64,000 nt of DNA from Kitasatospora acidiphila (GCF_006636205.1 NZ_VIGB01000003.1:5136501-5200500); one strand, 5' to 3'; positions 15,920-24,824 are shown, counted from the stretch's first letter. A program made the numbers and translations. Notes: generated by a model from the letters alone, not told the origin.

Positions 15920-16779
15920 CGAGCAACACCGCACAGCAGGACGCCGCAGTCGCCGACCGGACGATCCTGGCGAACAGCGCCTACGCCGACGGCCGCCACC
16001 TGGCCGCCCGCCAGTCCATCTACCGGTGGCAGCAGCCGCAGTACGACCTGCCGGGGATCGTCCTGGAGGAACTGGCCAGCACCAGGGGGACTGTGCTCGA
16101 CATTGGCTGCGGCAACGGTAGGTTCGTCAGCCGCCTACACAAGGACCGTCCAGACCTTCAGGTCGTCGGGATGGACATCTCAGCTGGCATCCTCGCCGAG
16201 GTTGAGAAGCCGGTTCTGGTAGCCGACGCCCAGGCTCTGCCATTCGCCGACGACAGCGCGGACGCGGTGCTGGCACTGCACATGCTGTACCACGTGGGAG
16301 ATATCGAGGCCACGATTCAGGAGTTGGCCCGGGTTCTTCGGCCCGGCGGCATGCTCATCGCCTCGACTAATAGTGACAGCGACAAGCGGGAACTCGAGCA
16401 GCTCTGGATGAGGGCCGCAGGCGATGTTCTGGGAATCACCGATGGACCGGCGCGCGTCTCCCTCAGCTCGCGCTTCTCTCTAGAGAAAGCCCCCGGCTAC
16501 CTCGCGGTGATGTTCAAGGACATCCGAGTGCGTGAACTTCCTGGCATCATCGAGGTCACAGACCCAGGACCGGTCGTTGCTCACCTCGCTTCCTACGAGG
16601 CGTGGGCCGAGCAGTGTGGGGTGCCTTTCCATGAAACCATCGGCCGAGCGGCTGAGATTGTTGCTGCCGTCATTGCAGATGAGGGCTCATTTAAGATCAC
16701 ATGCCTTGGGGGATGCTCGCCTCTCGAGCGTGATTGCCGATCCGGTAGCAGTACAAAGCAGAGTTTGACTCGACGGTGA
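15916..16779 (+). CDS. Class I SAM-dependent methyltransferase
   Basis: This 287-residue enzyme has a Methyltransf_11-like Rossmann core: motif I TVLDIGCGNGRFV (about residue 60), acidic motif II LQVVGMDIS, motif III ALPFADDSADAVLALHMLYH, and post-core LRPGGMLIASTN. The substrate is not evident. The C-terminus after FKITCLGGC continues with an unusual polar extension (SPLERDCRSGSS), which may be a frame-altered tail. The start is GTG 15916, overlapping the regulator's TGA. Being coupled to a regulator beside the peptide cassette makes it a candidate tailoring enzyme for that pathway. Confidence 0.8.
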   Translation: MTSNTAQQDAAVADRTILANSAYADGRHLAARQSIYRWQQPQYDLPGIVLEELASTRGTVLDIGCGNGRFVSRLHKDRPDLQVVGMDISAGILAEVEKPVLVADAQALPFADDSADAVLALHMLYHVGDIEATIQELARVLRPGGMLIASTNSDSDKRELEQLWMRAAGDVLGITDGPARVSLSSRFSLEKAPGYLAVMFKDIRVRELPGIIEVTDPGPVVAHLASYEAWAEQCGVPFHETIGRAAEIVAAVIADEGSFKITCLGGCSPLERDCRSGSSTKQSLTRR

Positions 16780-16862
16780 TGGGGTTGTCACCGCATAAGC
16801 GCAAAACGTGAGTGAAACTTAAGGTATTTTGATTATGTATTTGAGCTGGATCCCGGAATGGT

Positions 16863-17378
16863 GTGTTCGTGGACTTTGAATCCGTGGCCAAGGCTGTGAC
16901 TGCGGTGGCAACGCCGATTGCAGCCCTTGTTGGTGTGGCTAGCCGACGGAAGAGGCTTCGCAATGAGATTCGCGAGAATCTCGCACTTGCTGAAGAGTTG
17001 CAGAAGAATACGATCCTTAATGAGCACACGCCGGTGGCCGTGTGGCTGTATGGCAGGATCGCTCTGGATGTGGCTAAACTTACTGGCCAGCCGCTGGGTG
17101 TGCCAAAGAAGCCAATTCCGAAGGGCTCTGTAGTCGCTGCTGCTGTAATTTCCGCAGGCTTCGGATGGTGGGCCTATTTTATCAATAGGGGTGGATTTGT
17201 CTGGTATTCCGTCTTTCCGGGTTCGGTAAGTGTGTTGATGCTCATCTCTATTCTGGGAATGACTACCAATAGGGAAATTCCAGATGCAGGTCAGGGATCC
17301 GACCAGCAAGACCCTGAGGGGGAAGAGGCTGGTGTTGCCGAAGAGGTCTCTGGGTTGCCTGCCGAGGAGGCTGCGTGA
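16863..17378 (+). CDS. Hypothetical membrane protein, low-GC orphan
   Basis: Start GTG 16863 gives 171 residues. The N-terminus (FVDFESVAKAVTAVATPIAA) is a weak amphipathic or membrane segment, followed by a charged helix with RKRLRNEIRENLALAEELQK. Two hydrophobic segments come next (GSVVAAAVISAGFGWWAYF, WYSVFPGSVSVLMLISILG), and an acidic tail ends the protein. Codon use is clearly less GC-rich than elsewhere in the window, and the 80 bases upstream are AT-rich, both signs of recent acquisition. No function is suggested. Confidence 0.55.
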   Translation: MFVDFESVAKAVTAVATPIAALVGVASRRKRLRNEIRENLALAEELQKNTILNEHTPVAVWLYGRIALDVAKLTGQPLGVPKKPIPKGSVVAAAVISAGFGWWAYFINRGGFVWYSVFPGSVSVLMLISILGMTTNREIPDAGQGSDQQDPEGEEAGVAEEVSGLPAEEAA

Positions 17379-17433
17379 GCGATGCGTGAGCGGACGGGAT
17401 GGCAGGAGTTGTCCAGGGGTGGATCACGGGGCC

Positions 17434-17476
17434 TGCCGCGTGGCGCTGACCCCTGCAGGTTTAGCGCCACGCGGCA
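17434..17476. repeat. Perfect hairpin next to attachment site
   Basis: Fourteen-base perfect arms, TGCCGCGTGGCGCT (17434-17447) and AGCGCCACGCGGCA (17463-17476), with a 15-base loop. Imperfect pairing continues outward (CGGGGC near 17427 with GCCCCG near 17488). Position 35 bases before the attachment core suggests a terminator for island B or an element-end structure. Confidence 0.55.
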
Positions 17477-17509
17477 TCAGGTATCACGCCCCGTCATGAT
17501 CCGGGTTCG

Positions 17510-17553
17510 TCTTGTAAAGCGGGGGTCGTCGGTTCGAACCCGACAGGGGGCTC
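17510..17553 (+). repeat. Right-hand attachment site: 3' end of tRNA-Thr(TGT)
   Basis: Exact 44-base copy of 9424-9467. It marks the right boundary of the integrated DNA. A terminator at 17587-17624 follows at the distance expected for a tRNA gene, so the sequence to the right is the original chromosomal flank of the tRNA-Thr gene. Confidence 0.85.
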
Positions 17554-17586
17554 AGTGTCCTGGCCCAGGTCGGGGCCTTGGAAACG

Positions 17587-17624
17587 CAGCAGGGCCCGGA
17601 TCGAGATCGGTCCGGGCCCTGCTG
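17587..17624 (+). terminator. Terminator downstream of the tRNA-Thr site
   Basis: Perfect 14-base arms CAGCAGGGCCCGGA and TCCGGGCCCTGCTG with a 10-base loop. It is probably the native terminator of the tRNA-Thr gene, displaced from it by the two islands. Confidence 0.7.
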
Positions 17625-17826
17625 GCATCTCGAACTGACATCAGCGCCCAGCGAGGCGGGGCGCGGCCTGATGTCACCCGGCTTCGCGTGATCGGTGGCT
17701 TGGGGTACGGCAGTTGCTGAGCCGTTGCTCGCGTGGGCGGCGCGGGCTCAGGTGTTTGCTGGGTATGAACTCCGTTCTTGCTGTGGGGAGTTGGTTGGGG
17801 CGAACTCGGCTGCGTCGGGCGTCCAG

Positions 17827-18483
17827 TCAGTCGGGGTCGCCGGCGAGCAGTCGGTCGAAGTAGCCGAGCAGCAGGCTCTTCAGCTGGTCCCTCAGCGCCG
17901 GAACCTGTTCCTCCTCCGCCTCCACCAGGAGCGGGAGCACGCCCTTGTACGCGGCGAGTGTGACGGCGGCGCCGAGTTGCAGGCGGGCCTCTGGCAGGTC
18001 GGGTGCGTAGAGCGTGAGCAGTGCCTGGATGCGTGCGTGCGTCCTGGCCATCAGTGGTGCCTGAAGGTCCATCACGTGGCCGGGGGCGTTTCCGCCGATG
18101 AAGAGGACCAGGCAGGCCGGGTTCTTGCGGTGGAACGCGACGATCGGTTCCAGGGAGGCGCCGAGCGCCTGTTCCAGCGTGACGGAGGTCGGATCCACGA
18201 TGGCGAACGGTGCGAGCAGCGCGTCGAGGTTGTCGGCGTAGTACTCGGCGAGGGCGGCGGCGATCGCGTCCTTGTTCGGGAAGTACTGGTACAGCGAGCC
18301 GGGGGAGACGCCCGCGCGGGCGGCGATGGCGTTCGTCGTGGTGGCCGCGTACCCGGACTCGGCGAAGACCTGGCCCGCCGCCTCCAGCAGCTGCGCGATC
18401 CGGCGCTCCCCGCGCGCCTGGCGCCGCTTGGGGCGTTCCTCGGTCACGGGCGGCTTGCTGGCGGGGGTGGTCTCGGCGGTCAC
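17827..18483 (-). CDS. TetR-family regulator of the adjacent MFS exporter
   Basis: This 218-residue TetR protein has an N-terminal HTH at about 25-70 (RIAQLLEAAGQVFAESGYAA, TTTNAIAARAGVSPGSLYQY, FPNKDAI) and a helical ligand-binding domain with TetR_C features. Start GTG 18483. It is divergent from an MFS transporter gene across 165 bases that hold two similar inverted repeats, the standard arrangement of a repressor relieved by a transported drug or metabolite. Confidence 0.9.
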   Translation of the reverse strand: MTAETTPASKPPVTEERPKRRQARGERRIAQLLEAAGQVFAESGYAATTTNAIAARAGVSPGSLYQYFPNKDAIAAALAEYYADNLDALLAPFAIVDPTSVTLEQALGASLEPIVAFHRKNPACLVLFIGGNAPGHVMDLQAPLMARTHARIQALLTLYAPDLPEARLQLGAAVTLAAYKGVLPLLVEAEEEQVPALRDQLKSLLLGYFDRLLAGDPD

Positions 18484-18510
18484 CTAGCCGATGGTAGGGC
18501 TCGTTGACGA

Positions 18511-18530
18511 ATGCGAGCAATCACTCGTAA
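18511..18530. promoter_or_regulatory. TetR operator copy 1 (GCGAG-CAATCA-CTCGT)
   Basis: Imperfect palindrome with arms GCGAG and CTCGT separated by CAATCA, 30 bases upstream of the regulator start. It shares the core CGAGCAA-n2-ACTCG with copy 2 at 18546-18569. Confidence 0.55.
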
Positions 18531-18545
18531 TCTCGGAGGACTAGG

Positions 18546-18569
18546 AAACGCGAGCAAAGACTCGCGTTT
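18546..18569. promoter_or_regulatory. TetR operator copy 2 (AAACGCGAG-n6-CTCGCGTTT)
   Basis: Perfect nine-base arms with spacer CAAAGA, 80 bases upstream of the MFS start. The centres of the two copies are about 37 bases apart. It is very likely the main site controlling the exporter. Confidence 0.65.
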
Positions 18570-18648
18570 TCCTCTCGTGATCCGGCCTGCCGTTTTCCGC
18601 CTTCCGCACGCCTTCCGTTTCGCCAACCGCACGCTCAGGGGGACAGCC

Positions 18649-20211
18649 ATGTCCGCATCCGTCGACACCGTCGTCGTACCCGTCGACCCGGTAACCGAGG
18701 CCGCGACCCGCGCGCCCGGCCGGGCCTGGACGCTCGCGATCGTCTCGATCGCGACCTTCATGCTCATGCTCGACCTCACCGTCGTGAACGTAGCCCTGCC
18801 CGACCTGCGCAACGCCCTCAACGCCGACTTCTCCGGTCTCCAGTGGGTGCTCGACGCGTACGCCCTCACCCTTGCCGCCTTCCTGCTGACCGGCGGCTCG
18901 CTCGCCGACCGGCTCGGGCGCAAGCGGGTCTTCATCACCGGGTTCGCCGTCTTCACCGCCGCCTCGCTGCTCTGCGGCGCGTCGACGGACGTGCTCGCCC
19001 TCAATCTCGCCCGCGGCCTCCAAGGCGTTGGCGCGGCCGTCCTCTTCGCCGTCGGCCCGGCGCTGCTCGGCCAGGAGTTCCGCGGCAAGGACCGGGCGAT
19101 GGCGTTCGGCGTCTTCGGGGGCGTCTCCGGCCTGGCCATCGCCTTCGGCCCGCTCATCGGCGGGGCCCTGACCAGCGGCATCGGCTGGCGCTGGATCTTC
19201 CTCGTCAACGTCCCCATCGGCGTGGTCGCGATCGTCCTGAGCGCGTTGCGCATCCGCGAGTCGCGCGAGCCCGGCACCCACGGCGTCGACTGGGTCGGCC
19301 TGGTCCTCTTCTCCGTCGCCCTCGGCGCGCTGGTGCTGGGGTTCCTGCGCGGCGAGGCGGAAGGCTGGACCAGCCCGCTCATCCTCGGCCTCTTCGCCGC
19401 ATCGGCGCTGCTGCTCGCCGTGTTCGTCCTGGTCGAGCGCCGTCTCGGCGGGGCCGGGATGCTCGACCTCTCGCTCTTCCGCAACCGCACCTTCAACGGG
19501 ATCTCGGCGGCCACGCTGCTGGGCAACGCCGCCGGCATGGCGTCGATCTTCCTGGAGGTGTCCTACGTCCAGAACGTGCTCGGCGCGACGCCCTGGCAGG
19601 CGGGCCTGCGGTTCCTGCCGTTGACGCTGGTGCTGTTCGTCGTCGCCGCGGTGACCGGCAGCCTGACGGTTGCCGTACCGCCCCGGCTGCTCGTCGGCAC
19701 GGCGATGGCGCTGATGGCCGGCGGCCTGCTGGCGATCCGGCTGATCGACGTGCACAGCGGCTGGACCGCGATGCTGCCGAGCATGCTGCTGACCGGCGCG
19801 GGGATGGGCATGTTCAATCCGCCGCGCGCGTCCGTCTCGATCGGGGTGGCCGAGCCCGCGCGGGCCGGCATGGCCGCCGGGATGGGCGAGACCTTCCAGC
19901 AGGTCGGCATCGCGATCGGCATCGCGGGATTCGGCGCGCTCTTCCAGCACCGCGTCGGCGACGCGGTCGCGGCGGCGGTCCCGGGGTTGCCTCCGGGCGC
20001 GCGGCAGGCGGTGGCGGCAGGGGCGGGCGAGCAGGTGGCGCAGGGCGCGGGCGCCCTGCGCGCAACGGTGGCGGAGGCGGCCCGCGCAGCGTTCGTCCAC
20101 GGGCTCAGCGACGTCCTGACCATCTGCGCGGCGGTCGCCGCCTTGGCGTCGGCCATCGCCTTCACGACCCTGCGCCGCAGCGATCTCCACGAGAGCGCGG
20201 TCGCGCACTGA
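18649..20211 (+). CDS. MFS drug exporter, EmrB/QacA (DHA2) type
   Basis: This 520-residue, 14-helix transporter carries motif A variants (GGSLADRLGRKRVF), the opening strand IVSIATFMLMLDLTVVNVAL with the DHA2 Asp, and motif C-like (GVSGLAIAFGPLIGGALT). It exports lipophilic cations or metabolites by proton antiport. ATG 18649 was chosen over the upstream ATG at 18511, which lies inside the operator. A Gly/Ala-rich loop (PGLPPGARQAVAAGAGEQVA) precedes the last helix. Control by the divergent TetR is expected. Confidence 0.92.
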   Translation: MSASVDTVVVPVDPVTEAATRAPGRAWTLAIVSIATFMLMLDLTVVNVALPDLRNALNADFSGLQWVLDAYALTLAAFLLTGGSLADRLGRKRVFITGFAVFTAASLLCGASTDVLALNLARGLQGVGAAVLFAVGPALLGQEFRGKDRAMAFGVFGGVSGLAIAFGPLIGGALTSGIGWRWIFLVNVPIGVVAIVLSALRIRESREPGTHGVDWVGLVLFSVALGALVLGFLRGEAEGWTSPLILGLFAASALLLAVFVLVERRLGGAGMLDLSLFRNRTFNGISAATLLGNAAGMASIFLEVSYVQNVLGATPWQAGLRFLPLTLVLFVVAAVTGSLTVAVPPRLLVGTAMALMAGGLLAIRLIDVHSGWTAMLPSMLLTGAGMGMFNPPRASVSIGVAEPARAGMAAGMGETFQQVGIAIGIAGFGALFQHRVGDAVAAAVPGLPPGARQAVAAGAGEQVAQGAGALRATVAEAARAAFVHGLSDVLTICAAVAALASAIAFTTLRRSDLHESAVAH

Positions 20212-20226
20212 CCCAGGGGCGTGGCG

Positions 20227-20967
20227 TCACGCGGTCGCTGAGGCTTGCTGGGCGGGCGAAGGGGCGGGCTTCGGGAAGAGCAGTAGGTGAAGGCCGGCCG
20301 CGACGGTGCCGCCCACGAGGGGGGCGACGATGAAGAGCCACACCTGGTTCAGGGCCGTACCGCCGAGGATGAGGGCGGGGCCGAGGCTGCGGGCGGGGTT
20401 CACCGATGTTCCGGTCACCGGGATCCCGATGAGGTGGCACACGGAGAGCGCCAGCCCGATGGTCAGTCCTGCGGCCGTGGCATTCGCGGTCTTGCTCGTC
20501 ACGCCGAGGACAGTGAAGACGAAGAGAGTGGTCAGCACCACCTCGATCAGGAAGGCCCCGCCCAGGTTGATGTGAATGGGGCTGGCGGCACCCCAGCCGT
20601 CGGCCCCGAGGCCGGTGGTCGAGCGGCTGTAGAGGGGCGAGCAGGCGAACGTGCCCCAAAGGAGCAGTGCCCCGAGGATCCCGCCGATGAACTGCGCGGC
20701 CCAGTAGCAGGCCGCCTCGAGCGGCCGGATTCGGCCGGCGAACAAGGCTCCGATGGTGACGGCTGGATTGATGTGACAGCCGGAGACGGGCCCGAGGACG
20801 TACGCCAGGGCCAGTAGGACGAGGCCGAACGCGAGCGCGGTGGCGACCACGCCGGCGGCGAAGCTGCCCCCAGCCGTGCCGAAGCCGAACGACAGGGTTG
20901 CCACCCCGACGCCGACATAGACGAGCAGTCCTGTTCCCAGTAATTCCGCGGCCAGCTTTCGGATCAT
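20227..20967 (-). CDS. Aquaporin / MIP-family channel
   Basis: This 246-residue channel has both half-helix NPA boxes (GCHINPAVT and TSVNPARSLG), six membrane helices and the typical duplication. The selectivity-filter surroundings (CHLIGIPVTGTSVNPARS) are closer to water-selective aquaporins than to glycerol facilitators, which would show Asp after the second NPAR. Start ATG 20967 follows a GGGAGAGGGAC box. It is convergent with the MFS gene with only 15 bases between stops. Confidence 0.92.
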   Translation of the reverse strand: MIRKLAAELLGTGLLVYVGVGVATLSFGFGTAGGSFAAGVVATALAFGLVLLALAYVLGPVSGCHINPAVTIGALFAGRIRPLEAACYWAAQFIGGILGALLLWGTFACSPLYSRSTTGLGADGWGAASPIHINLGGAFLIEVVLTTLFVFTVLGVTSKTANATAAGLTIGLALSVCHLIGIPVTGTSVNPARSLGPALILGGTALNQVWLFIVAPLVGGTVAAGLHLLLFPKPAPSPAQQASATA

Positions 20968-21121
20968 GGTGTCCCTCTCCCGGGTGGCATCAACCGCTGC
21001 GGTCTGCGACGTAGGTCCAGGGCTCGATCCAGAGCCACTTGGATACGCAAGGTCACTAGATCATGGCGCAGAGTAGTCGGCAACTGCTCTGCCGGGCGTC
21101 GGCTCCGTGGTTGACGGCAGC

Positions 21122-21158
21122 TCAGGCCCGGCGCTCCCCCTCGCAGCGCCGGGCCTGA
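21122..21158 (-). terminator. Terminator of the lipoprotein gene
   Basis: Perfect 14-base arms TCAGGCCCGGCGCT and AGCGCCGGGCCTGA with a 9-base loop, 60 bases beyond the lipoprotein stop. Confidence 0.75.
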
Positions 21159-21217
21159 CGGTGTTTGCGGAGACGGGCCGGGCGGTCGCTCGTGGGGGCC
21201 CGGCCCGTGCAGCGCAG

Positions 21218-21989
21218 TCAGTGGGTGGCTGGGACGTTCTTGACCAGGGCCTTGGTCAGGGCCACGCCGGCGGTGCCGGTGTTGTTCTGGTCGTTGTCGT
21301 ACGTCGTCGCCACGATGTTGCCGACGCGGGCGGCCACCAGGGTGCTGCCGCCGGTGAAGCTCGGCGAGGTGATGACCGCCTCGAGCGCCTCGTCCCCGAC
21401 GCCGGGGAGGGGCTTGGGGGTGATGGTCGCGGTGTAGCTCTGGCCGCCCTGGGTGATCGTGAAGGTGTGGCACTTGGTGATGGCCTGCTTCAGGTTGGCC
21501 ATGGCGGTTGCCGCGTCGTTGCCGCGGAAGGCGTCGAGCTCCTGGGCGAACATGTCCTGCGCGTCGTCCATGTAGTCGTTCTGGGCGAAGGACGCGTAGC
21601 CGATGCCCGACGCGTTGATCCAGCCCGCGCCGTTGAGCATGTTGCACACCTGGGAGGCCGGGGCGGCGGACGGGGAGGTCGGCGGGTTGAAGGCGTCCCC
21701 CGTGGTCTTGGGGCTGCTGGGGTCCAGCCGGAGCTTCTGCGGGACGTCGGTGGCCGGCAGCAGCATGCCGTTGAGCTTCGTCCCGGTGGGCAGGCCGTCC
21801 GTGCCCGCGGCGGGACCGGGGATCGGCGTGGCGGAGGACGCGCCGCTGGAGGACGCACTGGCGGCGGGTGCGGAGGCGGATGCCGGGGCGGCGGAGGAGT
21901 TCGCGGCTCCGGAGGAGCAGGAGGTGAGACCGAGAAGCGCGGCGGCGCCGCAGGCGGCCAGGGCGGTCCGGCGGAGGTGCTGAGACATG
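21218..21989 (-). CDS. Secreted lipoprotein of unknown function
   Basis: This 256-residue protein starts at ATG 21989 with a lipoprotein signal peptide (RRTALAACGAAALLGLTSCSS, lipobox L-T-S-C). A 45-residue Ser/Ala/Pro linker follows. The mature domain begins near GTKLNGMLLPATDVPQ and includes VCNMLNGAGWINASGIGYAS and KCHTFTITQGGQSYTATITP, with two cysteines that could pair. The fold resembles sensor/PknH-like or DUF3558-type actinobacterial lipoproteins, which is a tentative impression. It is attached to the outer face of the membrane. Confidence 0.75.
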
Positions 21990-22138
21990 ACGGGGGTGTG
22001 CGCCTTTCGGACAGGGAAGCTGTGTGAGCGGCGCGCCAATAAGACCATGACGTGTGAACCGCGTCAACACTGCCAATGGGCGTGAGGCGGGTTGTAGGAT
22101 CGAGTCGAGTCGTAGCGCTGCCGGAGGGGGCCGCATCA

Positions 22139-24156
22139 GTGCCGGAGAACAGGACGGACGTCACTGCCGCTGGGATCGCGCGGTTGGCCGGGGTCGGTCG
22201 CGCCGCGGTCAGCAACTGGCGGCGCAGGCACGCCGACTTTCCCAAGCCCGTCGGCGGCACCGACACCAGTCCGGTCTTCGACCTGGCCGAGGTCGAGCAG
22301 TGGCTGCGCGACCAGGGCAAGCTCGCCCAGGTGCCGTTGCGGGAACGGGTCTGGCAGCAGGTCGAGGCGGACCCGGCCGGGGCGGCCGCCGCGCTCCGGC
22401 TGGTCGGTGCCGTCCTGCTGCTGCGTGACCACCCCACCCGGTGGCAGCAGCTGATCGACGCGGACGACCGCCGGCTGGGCCGCGAGCTGCCCGAAGCGCT
22501 CGCCGAGGTGCTCCGCACCCGGCTGGGCGAGGGCCACCCGGTCCTGGTGCCGAGCCGACCCGAGCTGGCCGAGCGCCTGGCGCTGCTGCGCGGCGGCGTG
22601 CAGCTCGCCAACGAGCTCGGTGCCCGTGAGGCGTACGAGTTCCTGATGGGACGTCACCTGGAGTCCGGGCCCCGCCAGTACACCCTGACGCCGGCGCCGC
22701 TGTCCGAGCTGATGGCCGAACTCGCCGGCCCGGCCGAGCTGGTGCTGGACCCCGCCTGCGGGTTCGGCGGCCTGCTGGTCGCGGCCGGTCCCGCCGCCGT
22801 GGCCGGCCAGGAGGCCGATCCGGACCTCGCCGCGCTGACCGCGCTGCGCCTCGCCCTGCACACCGAAGGACCGGTGCGGATCAGGGTGGGCGACAGCCTG
22901 CGGGTCGACGCACACACCGAGTTGCGCGCGGACGTCGTGCTCTGCCACCCGCCGTTCAACGAGCGCACCTGGGGACACGAGGAGCTCGCCTACGACACCC
23001 GGTGGGAGTACGGGCTGCCGCCGCGGACCGAGTCCGAGCTGGCCTGGGTGCAGCACGCCCTCGCCCACCTGCGGGAGGACGGCTGCGCCGTGCTTCTGAT
23101 GCCGCCCGCGGTGGCGTCCCGCAAGTCGGGTCGGCGGATCCGGGCGGACCTGCTGCGGCGCGGCGCGCTGCGGGCGGTGGTCGCGCTGCCCGCCGGAGCG
23201 GCCCCGCCGTTCGGGATCCCGCTGCACCTGTGGGTGCTGCGACGCCCCGCGGTGGACGCGGCACCACACCAGAGCCTGCTGCTGGTGAACGCCGCCGAGC
23301 GGCCGGACGGCGGGGAGAAGCTGCCCTGGCAGGAGCTGCGCGACACGGTGCTGGAGGACTGGTGTGCCTTCGACCGCGACGGCGCGACACCGGAACGGCC
23401 CGGCGTCAGCCGTACCGTTCCGTTGGTCGACCTGCTGGACGACGACGTGGACGTGACGCCGGCCCGGCACCTGCCGGTGCGGGCGGCGGGCACCGGCGAG
23501 GCGGGCCGGGCGAGGTTCGCGGCCGTCTGGCCGAGGCCCTGCGCAGCACCTTGGAGCTGGTGCCCATGGCCGGTGTGCAGGGTGCGCCCGCCCGCTGGCC
23601 GATCACCAGTGTCGGCGAACTGGCCCGGAAGGGCGCCCTGTTGATGCGCACCGGCGGGGCCGGCGCCGGGTTCGGCGGCCCGCCGGTGCTGACCGAGCAC
23701 GACATCGTGTCGGGCGGTGCCCCCTCCGGCGTGCTGCCCGAGGGCGAGGCGGAGGAGCCGGTGCTCACCCGGGCCGGGGACGTGGTGATCCCGGTGCTCG
23801 GCCGGGACGCCACGACGCGGGTGATCGACGAGGCCACGGCCGGCGCGGCGCTGGGCCGCAACGTCCACCTGCTGCGACCCGACCCGGCCGTGCTGGACCC
23901 GTGGTTCCTCGCCGGGTTCCTGCGGAGCACGGCGAACAACCGGCAGGCCAGCAGCTTCACCACGACCGCGACCCGACTGGACGTGCGCCGGCTCCAGGTG
24001 CCCCGGCTGCCGCTGGCCGACCAGCGGCGCTACGGGGAGCGGTTCCGTGCCATCACGGCATTCGAAGAGGCGTCACGACGGGCCGCCAGACTGGGGGAAC
24101 TGCTCGTCCAGGGCCTGTACGACGGGCTGACGGACGGGAGCATCAGCCCTTCCTGA
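22139..24156 (+). CDS. HTH-N6 DNA methylase with specificity-like domain, frameshifted near 23510
   Basis: Start GTG 22139 follows GGAGGGGG. Residues 1-60 are a MerR-like HTH (GIARLAGVGRAAVSNWRRRH, TSPVFDLAEVEQWLRDQGKL). An N6_Mtase domain follows with SAM motif LVLDPACGFGGLLVA, but the catalytic motif reads CHPPFNERTWG, with His where the family has Asn/Asp. The last 200 residues (SVGELARKGALLMRTGG, LTRAGDVVIPVLGRDAT, RRLQVPRLPLADQRRYGERF) resemble a type I specificity half-subunit, but in another frame. One base added near 23500-23515 gives 672 aa. No restriction subunit is nearby, so it may be an orphan methylase or DNA-binding regulator. Confidence 0.75.
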
Positions 24157-24239
24157 CATGGGCGGACGGGCTCGGCGGCGGGGTCGGTAGGCTGACCCCG
24201 GCAACCGCCGATCACCCCCCGCCGAGCAGGAGCTGGCCC

Positions 24240-24824
24240 ATGTACGGCCCCGTCCCGACAGCGCCGCCGCGCGGGCGTGGTGTGTCAGCGTGGCGGGTGC
24301 TCCTCCGGGTGCTTCTCACCGTCGTTCCGGTGCTGTCCATCGGCATCATGGCCTGGGTGTCGATGCTGTGGCTGGCCCTCGTCCACCGTCGCACCCGCGA
24401 CTGGCTGATGCTCGCCCTGGCGGCGGCGACGGCCATCGGCGGGCTGGCACTGATCGGGCCCTCGGACGGGCAGGGCTGGCAGACCACCGCCGGGATGGTG
24501 CTGCTGCTCGGGACCGCGGTGTTCGTTCCGGCGTACTTCCTGGCCGTGGAGCTGCGGCCGCAGCGGGCGGTCCAGCTGCAGTCGCAGCGGACGGCCGAGT
24601 TCCAGCCGCAGCGGACGGCCGAGTTGCGGCCGCAGCAGTGGACGCTTGAGACGGCTCCCGGTCAGGGGATCCCCGTGACACCGCCCGCTCAGGGGAACAC
24701 CGTCGTGCTGCCGCCGCTGCAGCCCGGCTACCCCCCGGTCCTGCCGCGCCAGGACCGGATCGGCGAAGTCAGGGCCGGGCTCGACGAACTGAGCGCCTAC
24801 CTCCAGCGGCAGGACGGCTCGTGA
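24240..24824 (+). CDS. Membrane protein coupled to the kinase gene
   Basis: Start ATG 24240, 194 aa. A Pro-rich start precedes three hydrophobic segments (VLLRVLLTVVPVLSIGIMAW, SMLWLALVHRRT/DWLMLALAAATAIGG, TTAGMVLLLGTAVFVPAYF). The cytoplasmic tail has imperfect repeats of a decapeptide built on QRTAE(L/F)xPQ, encoded by tandem DNA near 24550-24640, then a Pro-rich stretch and a C-terminal helix (RIGEVRAGLDELSAYLQRQ). Its TGA overlaps the kinase GTG, so it probably anchors or feeds signals to that kinase. Confidence 0.75.
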   Translation: MYGPVPTAPPRGRGVSAWRVLLRVLLTVVPVLSIGIMAWVSMLWLALVHRRTRDWLMLALAAATAIGGLALIGPSDGQGWQTTAGMVLLLGTAVFVPAYFLAVELRPQRAVQLQSQRTAEFQPQRTAELRPQQWTLETAPGQGIPVTPPAQGNTVVLPPLQPGYPPVLPRQDRIGEVRAGLDELSAYLQRQDGS

